Positions 16,376-23,649 are shown, counted from the first letter of the stretch. The stretch: 24,469 nt of DNA from a virus (IMGVR_UViG_3300017917_002393:1-24469); one strand, 5' to 3'. The notes: generated by a model not told the origin, from the sequence alone. Program-made: numbers and translations.

Positions 16376-17383
16376 ATGATAGCAATGAGAAAAATGAAAA
16401 AACTACAAATAGAGTGGATGTTCGAAAGAAGTCACAAGTTTCCTGAAGATGCAAAATTATTGCAAATACTAGACAATAACTTTACATCTATCCTAATACG
16501 AACTGCATCATTTTTCCCTGATCCATGGACAATTGCTCAGGACTATTTATCTATTACAAAAAATTTAAAGTTTATTATTGCTGTAAATCCCGCTAGTATT
16601 CATCCTGTTTTTTGTGCAATTAAAATATCTACCCTACAAAAAAAATATGGAGATAGAATATCTATTAATTTAGTTTCTGGTGCAAGCACTGTTGAACAAT
16701 CTATATATAGCGATAATATAAAAATAGAATCTAGATATCGTAGAACAGCAGAGTATGCTGAAATTATAAAAAAATTAGTTATAGATGGAAGAATAGATAG
16801 TTTTAATGGAGAGTTTTATAATTTAAATGATGTAGATATTTTACAGGGAATGGACTTTGAATTAGTTTTTGCTGGTTCTTCTGATGATACAATAAATCTT
16901 GCAAATAATTTTGGATCATGCCACTACTATTCAATGGAAACTTTAGAACAATATCAAAAAAATAGAGATAAAATTATAGTAGAATCTGCTATTAAAACTA
17001 CTATTATTGTAGATAAGGATAGTCAAAAAGCATGGGGCTTTGCGGATAGTTTATTAGAAAATGTTACAGAATTATCTTTATTAGAATTAAAAAAAGATTT
17101 ATCTAGTCATGAGTCTCAAAATCAAAAACGTCAGCAACGACTGCATAACTTCTCTAAAGAAAATTTAAAAGTAGATAAAAATATTTGGTCTGGAATGGGG
17201 CTATTAAGAGGTGGTGGAATTACAGCAATGGTTGGAGATTTTAATGAAGTTGCAAATCTTATAGAAGAGTTTTATAATTCTGGACTTAATAGAATTTTGA
17301 TTGGTGGAAGTCCAGAACATATTTATATTGAAAATTTTGTAAATGGTGTTATTCCTATACTTCAGGATAAAAATATATTATGA
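16376..17383 (+). CDS. LLM-class flavin-dependent monooxygenase, SsuD (alkanesulfonate monooxygenase)-like
   Basis: About 335 residues with the bacterial luciferase-like TIM-barrel pattern. The SsuD-like features are 'LKFIIAVNPASIHPVF' (64-79), 'GDRISINLVSGAS' (92-104), 'ESRYRRTAEYAEIIKKL' (118-134) and, near the end, 'GMGLLRGGGITAMVGDF' (273-289) with R278 at the position of the SsuD loop Arg. SsuD uses FMNH2 and O2 to cleave alkanesulfonates to an aldehyde and sulfite; related LLM enzymes act on other substrates, so the substrate is open. A reduced flavin must come from a host reductase, as no reductase gene is adjacent. Several in-frame ATGs (16376, 16385, 16394) are possible starts; none has a strong ribosome site. 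The stop overlaps the next ATG (ATGA). Confidence 0.8.
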   Translation: MIAMRKMKKLQIEWMFERSHKFPEDAKLLQILDNNFTSILIRTASFFPDPWTIAQDYLSITKNLKFIIAVNPASIHPVFCAIKISTLQKKYGDRISINLVSGASTVEQSIYSDNIKIESRYRRTAEYAEIIKKLVIDGRIDSFNGEFYNLNDVDILQGMDFELVFAGSSDDTINLANNFGSCHYYSMETLEQYQKNRDKIIVESAIKTTIIVDKDSQKAWGFADSLLENVTELSLLELKKDLSSHESQNQKRQQRLHNFSKENLKVDKNIWSGMGLLRGGGITAMVGDFNEVANLIEEFYNSGLNRILIGGSPEHIYIENFVNGVIPILQDKNIL

Positions 17384-18144
17384 TGTATAACTCTTTTTTT
17401 TATTTGCATATTCCCAGAACAGGTGGAACTCATTTTAGAGAAAATGTTTTAGAAAATATTAAACCACTACTAATAAATAAAAATATTTCAATATACGATA
17501 CATCCGACGATAAAACTGCACATTGGTGTTGGTACAAACCTTATATTACTGATTCTTCTTATATTTATGCATCTTTAAGAGATCCAGTTTCTAGACTTAT
17601 TAGTCAGTTTTGTCATCAAGCATCTAATGCTATCAAATATACAAATACACCATACAATATATCTGATATTAATAAAGATATGTTTTATAAATGGATTGAA
17701 GACGGATATTTAAAATATAAAAATGTACAATCTAAGAGTTTTGTTTATTACAATCAAAACCATAACATATATAAATCAGCCAAAAATTTAAGATGGAATA
17801 CCTCAGATGTGCCAAAACTTGATCATTTTATGTTTGACCAGGATTTTATTAATTATAATTTTGATATAAAAGATGTATTTAAAAATATTAATAAAATTAA
17901 TTTTATATCAAAATCTGAAGATATGAAAGATGGAGCAATCCAAGAAAAAATTATAAACTATATCATTAAAGATTTAGGAATTAATTACCAATATAGTATA
18001 AGTTTAAACAAAAACAATAATTATAATCTAGAAATTACATCTAAATTAATAGATACCTTTTCTAAAAAAGAACTTCAGAGCCTATATGAATATCAAAACA
18101 TAGACTCTGAAGTTTACTTTTCTAATATATTTACAAAGTATTAA
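17380..18144 (+). CDS. PAPS-dependent sulfotransferase-like protein
   Basis: A 254-residue protein. 'LHIPRTGGTHF' (9-19) is the 5'-phosphosulfate-binding loop, and 'ASLRDPVSRLISQF' (64-77), with R67 and S71, is the 3'-phosphate-binding motif of the sulfotransferase family that includes heparan-sulfate 2-O-type enzymes. These enzymes transfer sulfate from PAPS to sugar or other hydroxyls. The C-terminal half is Lys/Asn/Ile-rich and the gene is noticeably more AT-rich than its neighbours. It is coupled to the monooxygenase by an ATGA overlap and meets the opposing methyltransferase gene tail to tail, sharing four bases. Confidence 0.75.
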   Translation: MMYNSFFYLHIPRTGGTHFRENVLENIKPLLINKNISIYDTSDDKTAHWCWYKPYITDSSYIYASLRDPVSRLISQFCHQASNAIKYTNTPYNISDINKDMFYKWIEDGYLKYKNVQSKSFVYYNQNHNIYKSAKNLRWNTSDVPKLDHFMFDQDFINYNFDIKDVFKNINKINFISKSEDMKDGAIQEKIINYIIKDLGINYQYSISLNKNNNYNLEITSKLIDTFSKKELQSLYEYQNIDSEVYFSNIFTKY

Positions 18145-18800
18145 TCGTGTACCTTATATATTACAAGTTCTGCATAATCATATATTGGTGCTTTGTCTAA
18201 ATATCTTCTTACATCATAGGTATCTTCAAATAAAAATACTAAATATGAATTAGTGTTTCTAATTATTTCCCAATTTTTATTCATAAATTGATCAAATATT
18301 GTTTTTTGAAATGGAAAATAAAAATAATAAACACAATCTTTATTTTCTACAACATAATCTAATGCATTTACATTTATAAAATTAACATCTTTTGTTATAG
18401 GCAAATTAAATGTAGATAAATTTTTAACTGCTATATCATGAAAAACAGGATCTGCTTCAACTCCAGCATAGTCTTTGTATGGTGCATCTTTTATTAAATT
18501 ATAAAATAATACTCTTCCTTTTCCACTTCCAATATCTATAAATGTGCAATTTTCAATACCAGGTTGTTTTGATAATTCTTCATTAACCATGTCTACATAC
18601 TCTAATGCTGATGCTTCATATTCATTTGATCCAACAATAGGAATTGAGTTAGCAATTCCTCCAGGTCTCATAGCACCACTACCATCGGCTGTTGGTGCAA
18701 GAGTACCCTTTGTGTCTATGTTGTACTTACTATCAAATTCATCATACTGAAGACAGTCTGCTCGTCTTATTCTTCTAATTACGTCTGGATTTTTTAACAT
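18141..18800 (-). CDS. Class I SAM-dependent methyltransferase
   Basis: A 219-residue protein. Motif I 'FIDIGSGKGRVLFY' (87-100) and 'YAGVEADP' (111-118), with E115 as ribose-binding acid, define a Rossmann methyltransferase. 'VNALDY' follows and 'YFYFPF' stands at the motif IV position. The layout ('GSGKGRV' then 'GVE.DP..H..A..NL') resembles DOT1-like and small-molecule methyltransferases; no substrate can be named. A strong AGGAGG is five bases before ATG 18800 and an extended -10 lies just upstream. It is transcribed towards the convergent plus-strand cassette. Confidence 0.8.
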   Translation of the reverse strand: MLKNPDVIRRIRRADCLQYDEFDSKYNIDTKGTLAPTADGSGAMRPGGIANSIPIVGSNEYEASALEYVDMVNEELSKQPGIENCTFIDIGSGKGRVLFYNLIKDAPYKDYAGVEADPVFHDIAVKNLSTFNLPITKDVNFINVNALDYVVENKDCVYYFYFPFQKTIFDQFMNKNWEIIRNTNSYLVFLFEDTYDVRRYLDKAPIYDYAELVIYKVHD

Positions 18801-18818
18801 AATATCCTCCTATGGTAT

Positions 18819-18827
18819 ATTCTATCA
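18819..18827 (-). promoter_or_regulatory. Extended -10 promoter for the methyltransferase gene
   Basis: Minus strand reads TGA TAGAAT in the 30-base gap 18801-18830. The predicted start near 18812 gives a 12-nt leader made almost entirely of the ribosome site AGGAGG plus spacer. Confidence 0.5.
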
Positions 18828-18830
18828 CGT

Positions 18831-19424
18831 CTATTTAGGATTATTTTCTAATAAATTATTAAATATTAAGTCTATAATAATGTGAACTCTTTCTGTATCT
18901 GTAGGATTATCTACAGAATGTGGAAGGGAGTTATTAATATCATACCACTTTCCTACTTCCATATTTAATGAATGATTTAATACTGTAAACATAATATCTT
19001 TATTAGTTATTAATGGCACATGTATTCTTCTTCCTAAATATAAAAATTCTCCACTATCTATATGTGGTGGTATATGACTATTCGCATGCATCTTAACAAT
19101 TTCGCATCTTACCACTTTTGCATCGTAAATATACTCTAGGTGTTTATATAAATTATTCATAACTAGTTGCGACTCTGGATCCTTTAAAGAGTTAATATCT
19201 TCTGATAGATTACCCTGTCCAACTTCCCACCAATAGTCCATAAACCTTAATTGAAACATTTCGGTATCTTTATGAGTTGCAAGTTTGTCTTGTCTAGATG
19301 TGTCTAGTTTCCATTCTTCATCAAAATTAACAACTTCATCGATTAATTTATCTAAAGAAAATGGTATATCTCCTACAACAAATTGCCAAGTAGTGTCTTT
19401 ACTTTTTACTTCTGACGTAATCAT
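18831..19424 (-). CDS. Aspartyl/asparaginyl beta-hydroxylase-like 2OG-Fe(II) oxygenase (no. 10)
   Basis: A 197-residue protein from a different oxygenase subgroup. 'HIPPHIDSGEF' (117-127) holds H121 and D123, 'LPHSVDN' (167-173) holds H169, and R179 in 'ERVHIIIDL' is the 2-oxoglutarate anchor. 'GRRIHVPL' (131-138) and 'GKWYDINNSLPH' are typical of the AspH-like family, which hydroxylates Asp/Asn side chains in proteins or small peptidyl substrates. Its start lies 26 nt inside the upstream sulfotransferase gene, so the two are probably translated together. Confidence 0.85.
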   Translation of the reverse strand: MITSEVKSKDTTWQFVVGDIPFSLDKLIDEVVNFDEEWKLDTSRQDKLATHKDTEMFQLRFMDYWWEVGQGNLSEDINSLKDPESQLVMNNLYKHLEYIYDAKVVRCEIVKMHANSHIPPHIDSGEFLYLGRRIHVPLITNKDIMFTVLNHSLNMEVGKWYDINNSLPHSVDNPTDTERVHIIIDLIFNNLLENNPK

Positions 19425-20085
19425 ATATTTCCATATCTAAACTATTTAATTCTTCAATCTTGTTTTTTATTCTATCTGGAATAGCCATTTTTCTAAAATT
19501 TTCATTTAACTGATTTCTATTTGAAAATGAGTAAAATCCATAAGTTTTATAAACAAGTTCATTTAAATTACTAATAAACTTGTCATGATTTTCTAAAGTA
19601 TCTAGTAAATACATAGAGTCAAGTAGTGACTTGACCTCTGACATATTAATATCTCCGTCTTCTAAACACCAACCATCTAGTGCTCTTAGTGTTCCATGAT
19701 CTTTAGAATTATATAATTGTTCATTTAATGGCTTATTGAGACTTCTTGCTTGTAAATTATGCTGTACTGGATTTTCCATCCACTGCTCTAATTGTGCATC
19801 TAAGTGAGCACCTTTATAAGATCTATGCATATAAATAAAATTACTAATAAATCTATCTACAGGATCACGAACTAAACATATTGTAATTAAATCATTTCTA
19901 TATTTTAATGGAGTAGTTCCAAAGTGCCCTGATATAAATTTTTTATCAGTAAAAGTTTCTGGAAATACCTCGCCATGATTTGTAGCAAAGAATGGTATTT
20001 TCTTTGCTCTCAAATCATTAACAATGTGCGACTTTATATATATTCCAGAACATCTTGGAATATGTAAGTGGTTTATAGTGTCCAA
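19399..20085 (-). CDS. PAPS-dependent sulfotransferase-like protein (second copy)
   Basis: A 228-residue protein. 'LHIPRCSG' (7-14) matches the 5'-PAPS loop and 'CLVRDPVDRFISNF' (70-83) the 3'-phosphate motif. It is a distant relative of the plus-strand enzyme at 17380-18144. The start codon appears to be TTG at 20085, placed directly after the stop of the Hint protein. No ATG precedes the essential binding loop, so TTG is needed. AAGGGA lies about 10 bases upstream. Translation may depend on ribosomes finishing the upstream gene. Confidence 0.72.
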   Translation of the reverse strand: MDTINHLHIPRCSGIYIKSHIVNDLRAKKIPFFATNHGEVFPETFTDKKFISGHFGTTPLKYRNDLITICLVRDPVDRFISNFIYMHRSYKGAHLDAQLEQWMENPVQHNLQARSLNKPLNEQLYNSKDHGTLRALDGWCLEDGDINMSEVKSLLDSMYLLDTLENHDKFISNLNELVYKTYGFYSFSNRNQLNENFRKMAIPDRIKNKIEELNSLDMEIYDYVRSKK

Positions 20086-20094
20086 CTAGTTGGA
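20081..20094. repeat. 14-bp perfect palindrome at a stop/start junction, with a 9-bp direct repeat
   Basis: TCCAACTAGTTGGA is its own reverse complement and covers the stop of the Hint protein and the TTG start of the sulfotransferase. CTAGTTGGA recurs at 20102-20110, 16 bases away. It could be an operator or hairpin, or it may be chance. Confidence 0.5.
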
Positions 20095-21438
20095 ATCCCT
20101 TCTAGTTGGACCCTGGAACGCACCTTTCTTATTGTGAGAAATAATATCTCCAGCGATGAACAAGTCGTAAGGTGTAACTGAGAAGTCGTACACATCTACA
20201 CTTTCATCTAGGTATCCAATACTTTCTACTTCAACATCAGTCATTCTATTTTCAATATCGTAGACTAGGAAGTCTCCAATCTTAATAGTTCCTGCTTGAA
20301 TGAACATGTAAGTATTATCACGTCGAGCCAAGATCATGTGCTCTAGAGAGAATCTTCTTGTCTTAGATTCATTAAACATTACTGTTACTGCGACCTGACG
20401 AACCTTAATAGATTCTACAGTAGTCTCAACAACCTTGTCGTCTGTTACTGATTCTGAAGCCCAAGTTTCAACATCGTACTGGTTTCTATCTAGTGGTAGT
20501 TCGTTGAATGTATAAGACATCAATGTCTGTCCTACCTGGATATCTTTAGCCTTGATAGAGCCATTTGGTGTACGCAATTCTGTATCTCCATGTACACAGA
20601 ATGATGGGAAGAATGGGAAGAATGGTGGGAAGAACGGACCAAACGCTGGTGGGAAGAATGGACCGAATCTAGGTGGGAAGAATGGTGGGAAGAACGGGAA
20701 GAATGGTGGGAAGAACGGGAAGAATGGGAAGAATGGGAAAAACGGAGGGAAGAATGGTGGGAAGAATGGGAAAAATGGAGGGAAAAATGGAGGGAAGAAT
20801 GGAAAGAATGGAGGTGTAGTAGTAACAGTACCTGTTGTAGCACCTGCAGATGTTCCATTGGCATTAATTGCAACTATTGTATATGTCTGCGATCCTGGTG
20901 TTGTACCAGGGTCATTAGCGTCATAGGATGTTGCAGCAGCAGAAATACCAGTATAACTTGATCCATCTGAGCCAGTAATTGTATATGAAGATATAGCCTT
21001 ACCACCAGTTGCTGGTGTTGTCCAAGTTATTCTATTTGTGTTTGCAGACAAAGCAGAACCAGATGGATTTTGTGGTGCCTGCGGAACTGTTGTTACAGCA
21101 ATGCTTGCTGTTGTATCAGTTGCTGGATTTGAGTTTGCTGTACCAGCAGCATTAGTTCCACGAACAGTAAAAGTATATGAACCTGCTGCTAGTCCAGTAA
21201 ATGTATAAGATGTATTTGAGTTACCTGTAGTAATTGTACTTGTTGCAGGAGTTGTAGTAATGGTATAAGATGTTGCTGCAGGAGATGTAGCAGGTAAAGT
21301 CCAAGATAAGTTAACAGCACCATTGCCATATGCTCGACTTGTTCCAACATCTGTTCCAGTCAAACCTGTTACTGGATCTGGTTGTAAGAAGTTATCCTGT
21401 GCTGAAGACTTAATACCTCTTTTTTTACTTGTTGCCAT
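20086..21438 (-). CDS. FN3 - Phe/Pro repeat - Hint (intein-like) protein, tail-associated
   Basis: A 450-residue mosaic. A basic N-terminus is followed by two fibronectin III domains (about 22-112 and 118-208, each ending in 'YTF(T)V' or 'YTIVAIN' strands and a Gly/Thr loop). Next comes a low-complexity 'FFPPFFPF' segment (209-280). A Hint domain occupies 281-436: C281 opens block A ('CVHGDTELRT'), 'SLEHMILARR' holds the block B His (H367), and 'VDVYDFSVTPYDLFIAGD' leads to the C-terminal H435-N436. The next residue is Lys, not Cys/Ser/Thr, so normal intein splicing is not expected. N- or C-terminal cleavage, as in bacterial intein-like domains, is possible. AGGAG lies six bases before ATG 21438. 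Location among fibre genes suggests a virion or adhesion role. Confidence 0.8.
   Translation of the reverse strand: MATSKKRGIKSSAQDNFLQPDPVTGLTGTDVGTSRAYGNGAVNLSWTLPATSPAATSYTITTTPATSTITTGNSNTSYTFTGLAAGSYTFTVRGTNAAGTANSNPATDTTASIAVTTVPQAPQNPSGSALSANTNRITWTTPATGGKAISSYTITGSDGSSYTGISAAATSYDANDPGTTPGSQTYTIVAINANGTSAGATTGTVTTTPPFFPFFPPFFPPFFPFFPPFFPPFFPFFPFFPFFPPFFPFFPPFFPPRFGPFFPPAFGPFFPPFFPFFPSFCVHGDTELRTPNGSIKAKDIQVGQTLMSYTFNELPLDRNQYDVETWASESVTDDKVVETTVESIKVRQVAVTVMFNESKTRRFSLEHMILARRDNTYMFIQAGTIKIGDFLVYDIENRMTDVEVESIGYLDESVDVYDFSVTPYDLFIAGDIISHNKKGAFQGPTRRDSN
20599..20814 (-). repeat. Codon-phased tandem repeat encoding (F)FP units
   Basis: About 216 bases of imperfect 6-, 9- and 12-base units (plus strand GGGAAGAAT and variants), encoding Phe-Phe-Pro and Phe-Phe-Pro-Pro units. 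All units are multiples of three, so slippage would change linker length without a frameshift. Two interruptions, 'RFG' and 'AFG', occur near residues 257-268. Confidence 0.9.
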
Positions 21439-21468
21439 GCTATTCTCCTTTTATTTTGGTAATCTCTA

Positions 21469-23118
21469 TTATGCTGACAAATCGCCCATTACTACCCAAG
21501 TGTCGGTTGCTCTCTTGAAAAGAGTTGCAGATGACCATTGAGCACGTAGGTTTAACCCTGGTGTAGCATTTACAGTTACACCTGATGCTCCAGCAATTGT
21601 TACTCCACCAGTATTTGTGCGAAGAATATCGATTGATGTTCCTACTGGATAAGCGACTGCTGAGTTTGCAGGGATTGTAATTGTTACTGCTGAACCACCT
21701 GTATGAGATACTTCAATTAAAGAATCTCTTTCAGTTAGTGAAGACAGAGTATATCCTGCTGTCTTTTGAATAATTGCAGTGCGTGAAGGAACACCTTCTT
21801 TTGTTTGTGTACCATCTGAGAAAACTACACCAGATGATGGGGTAACTGTGGTTGCTTCAAATGCGCCAACCTTAAGATCATCCATTGAACCTTGTGAAAA
21901 GTTAACGGTAGTTGTTGGTTCATCTGTTACACCCTTGAAAAGTTTCCATTTTCCATCTGATGAATCTTTTACAAGACCTTGGTGAGCATATGTTCCATCA
22001 TTATATGAACCAACGAAACCAAGATCTACAAGGTTTGCATTGTTTCCTTCACCAAGATAGATAAGTGGGTCAGATACAACAAGGTCTTGTGCAGAAACTG
22101 TAGTTGTTGTTCCTTGTACTGTAAGGTTTCCAGTTACTGTAAGTGCTGCTGCGGTTGTTGTACCTGTAAATGTTGGTCCAGCAAGATTTGCCTTAAGATC
22201 AAGTGCTGTTTGTGTAGCAGTTGAAACTGGCTTATCTGCATCAGATGTATTATCTACGTTACCAAGTCCGACCATTGACTTTGTAATGCCTGAAACAGTA
22301 CCTGTAAATGTTGGATCTGCAAGAGGAGCCTTCAAAGCAAGGTCTGAACCTAAATCTTTAATTTTTGATTGAGCAATATCTGCTATTGCACTAATATCAG
22401 AATCAACAATAGTTCCGTCTTCAATTTTGGCAGAAGTTACTGCACCATCTAGAATCTTTGCTGTTGTTACAGCATCTCCAGCAATCTTATCTGCAGTTAC
22501 AGCAGAGTTAACGATCTTTTCTGTTGATACTGTGTTATCTGTTGGTGTTCTTGTATCAGATAAACGTGAGTCGTCTGTAAGAACAAGATCTCCTGTATCA
22601 GAAATTCCATGAACATTGGTTGTAGCACTATTATGTGTTCCTACAGCAGTATCTGCATATCCTTCTGCATATGACTTTGTAGAAAGTAATGATGTATCAG
22701 CAATACCATGAACACCTGTTGTATCATTGCTATGTGAAAGCACTGCAGCATCTGCATAATCTTTTGTTGCTAATGCTGCTGTATTAGCAATTCCATGAAC
22801 ATCGGTTGTAGCATTAGCGTGATCATCAATTTGATCAATAACATTTTGAACCTGTCCAGCAGGTACCATTCCATCTTGATCAAGTGTTGCGACACCATCT
22901 GGTTGTCCCTTTGTGCTTAAAAGAATATAATCATCTAAGTTTCCACCTAGATCTTCTATGTTTTTGAAATAAGATAGTACTGACCATGCACTAGCACCGT
23001 CACCAATTTTGAATTGACCAGTATCGGTTTCAAATCCGATTTCTCCTGCTGCCAAAGTTGGGTCTGCATCAGTCCATTGCTGTGCTGTACCTCTGCGCTG
23101 TTGCATTCTAATTGCCAT
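21469..23118 (-). CDS. Tail fibre/collar-type protein
   Basis: A 549-residue repetitive protein. The N-terminal domain (1-51), beginning 'MAIRMQQRRGTA' and containing 'AAGEIGFETDTGQFKIGDG', is a common attachment domain of phage fibres. Three 'VHGI(A/S)(N/D)T' repeats follow (about 107-175), then decapeptide repeats with 'AVT.AKI' (198-240), and 'LALKAPLADPTFTGT' and 'LDLKANLAGPTFTGT' units around 'VGLGNVDNTSDADKPVST'. The C-terminal part ends 'ATDTWVVMGDLSA'. This is a trimeric-fibre style of sequence; the C-terminal region probably forms the exposed tip. AAGGAG precedes ATG 23118 by seven bases. Shares its N-terminal domain with the next gene. Confidence 0.82.
   Translation of the reverse strand: MAIRMQQRRGTAQQWTDADPTLAAGEIGFETDTGQFKIGDGASAWSVLSYFKNIEDLGGNLDDYILLSTKGQPDGVATLDQDGMVPAGQVQNVIDQIDDHANATTDVHGIANTAALATKDYADAAVLSHSNDTTGVHGIADTSLLSTKSYAEGYADTAVGTHNSATTNVHGISDTGDLVLTDDSRLSDTRTPTDNTVSTEKIVNSAVTADKIAGDAVTTAKILDGAVTSAKIEDGTIVDSDISAIADIAQSKIKDLGSDLALKAPLADPTFTGTVSGITKSMVGLGNVDNTSDADKPVSTATQTALDLKANLAGPTFTGTTTAAALTVTGNLTVQGTTTTVSAQDLVVSDPLIYLGEGNNANLVDLGFVGSYNDGTYAHQGLVKDSSDGKWKLFKGVTDEPTTTVNFSQGSMDDLKVGAFEATTVTPSSGVVFSDGTQTKEGVPSRTAIIQKTAGYTLSSLTERDSLIEVSHTGGSAVTITIPANSAVAYPVGTSIDILRTNTGGVTIAGASGVTVNATPGLNLRAQWSSATLFKRATDTWVVMGDLSA
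22600..22830 (-). repeat. Three tandem VHGI repeats in the fibre gene
   Basis: Units of roughly 29-33 residues ending in 'TTDVHGIANT', 'TTGVHGIADT' and 'TTNVHGISDT'. The DNA copies are similar but diverged. Confidence 0.75.
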
Positions 23119-23146
23119 TATTTATCTCCTTAGTACACTTAAGTAC

Positions 23147-23152
23147 ATTATA
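23147..23152 (-). promoter_or_regulatory. Probable -10 element for the fibre-Hint-sulfotransferase-hydroxylase unit
   Basis: Minus strand reads TATAAT, without the TGN found at other promoters here. The predicted start near 23140 gives a 22-nt leader with AAGGAG. A near-palindrome (GTACTTAAGTGTAC) lies just downstream. The genes down to 18831 follow with little or no space and no further promoter that I can see. Confidence 0.4.
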
Positions 23153-23163
23153 TTTCATTTTTT

Positions 23164-23604
23164 TTATACTCCGCCACCGTCAAGTACTAGGGATCTACTT
23201 GCCAATGCCTCTATTGCAGCATCAACAAAGGCTGTTGTTGCTACTTGTGTTGTGTTTGTACCTAATGCTGCAGTTGGAGCAGTAGGAATACCAGTTAAAT
23301 CTGGAGATGCCAAAGGTGCCTTCAATGCAAGGGCATTTGTAATAGTAGATGCATAGTTTGCATCATCTCCGATGGCTGCTGCTAGTTCATTCAATGTGTC
23401 AAGTAGTCCAGGAGCACCATCAATTAAATCTGTTAGGGCTTCGTTATCTGAGAAATATGAAAGATTTGCCCAACGATTGCTACCATCACCAATTTTAAAT
23501 TTATTTGTATCTATTTCAAAACCAATTTCACCTGCTGCGAGTATTGGGTTAGCAGATGTCCATGTTGAGGCAGTTCCTCTGCGTTGTTGCATTCTTGTTG
23601 CCAT
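23164..23604 (-). CDS. Short tail fibre-type protein sharing the N-terminal domain of the longer fibre
   Basis: A 146-residue protein. Residues 1-51 ('MATRMQQRRGTAS', 'LAAGEIGFEIDTNKFKIGDG', 'LSYF') closely match those of the 549-residue fibre. The rest contains 'APGLLDTLNELAAAIGDDANY' and 'TQVATTAFVDAAI', phrases widely found in phage fibre shafts. It lacks the long repeats and tip, so it may be a connector, or a fibre gene shortened by recombination. It ends 'LVLDGGGV'. AAGGAG precedes ATG 23604 by six bases. Confidence 0.8.
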   Translation of the reverse strand: MATRMQQRRGTASTWTSANPILAAGEIGFEIDTNKFKIGDGSNRWANLSYFSDNEALTDLIDGAPGLLDTLNELAAAIGDDANYASTITNALALKAPLASPDLTGIPTAPTAALGTNTTQVATTAFVDAAIEALASRSLVLDGGGV

Positions 23605-23649
23605 TTATTTCTCCTTGTGGTATTTCTACCGTTTTATTTTATAGGCTTA

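Noticed and set aside
16308-16454. N-terminal extension of oxygenase no. 9 with a hydrophobic, membrane-anchor-like segment
   Set aside because: It overlaps the divergent promoters and the start of the opposite-strand gene, has low-complexity Phe/Leu content from AT-rich DNA, and a well-placed AGGAG with ATG 16307 gives the normal start.
20599-20814. Possible CRISPR array
   Set aside because: Units are 6-12 bases with no distinct spacers, and they encode a regular protein repeat.
20532-20926. Long open frames on both strands through the repeat tract (Ser/His-rich and Gly/Lys/Asn-rich)
   Set aside because: They are by-products of the codon-phased repeat, which lacks stops in several frames. 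The FN3-Hint frame alone has domain structure and a ribosome site.
20086-20942. A canonical self-splicing intein
   Set aside because: The residue after the terminal His-Asn is Lys, the flanking sequence is a low-complexity linker and a short tail with no interrupted enzyme, and there is no homing endonuclease domain.
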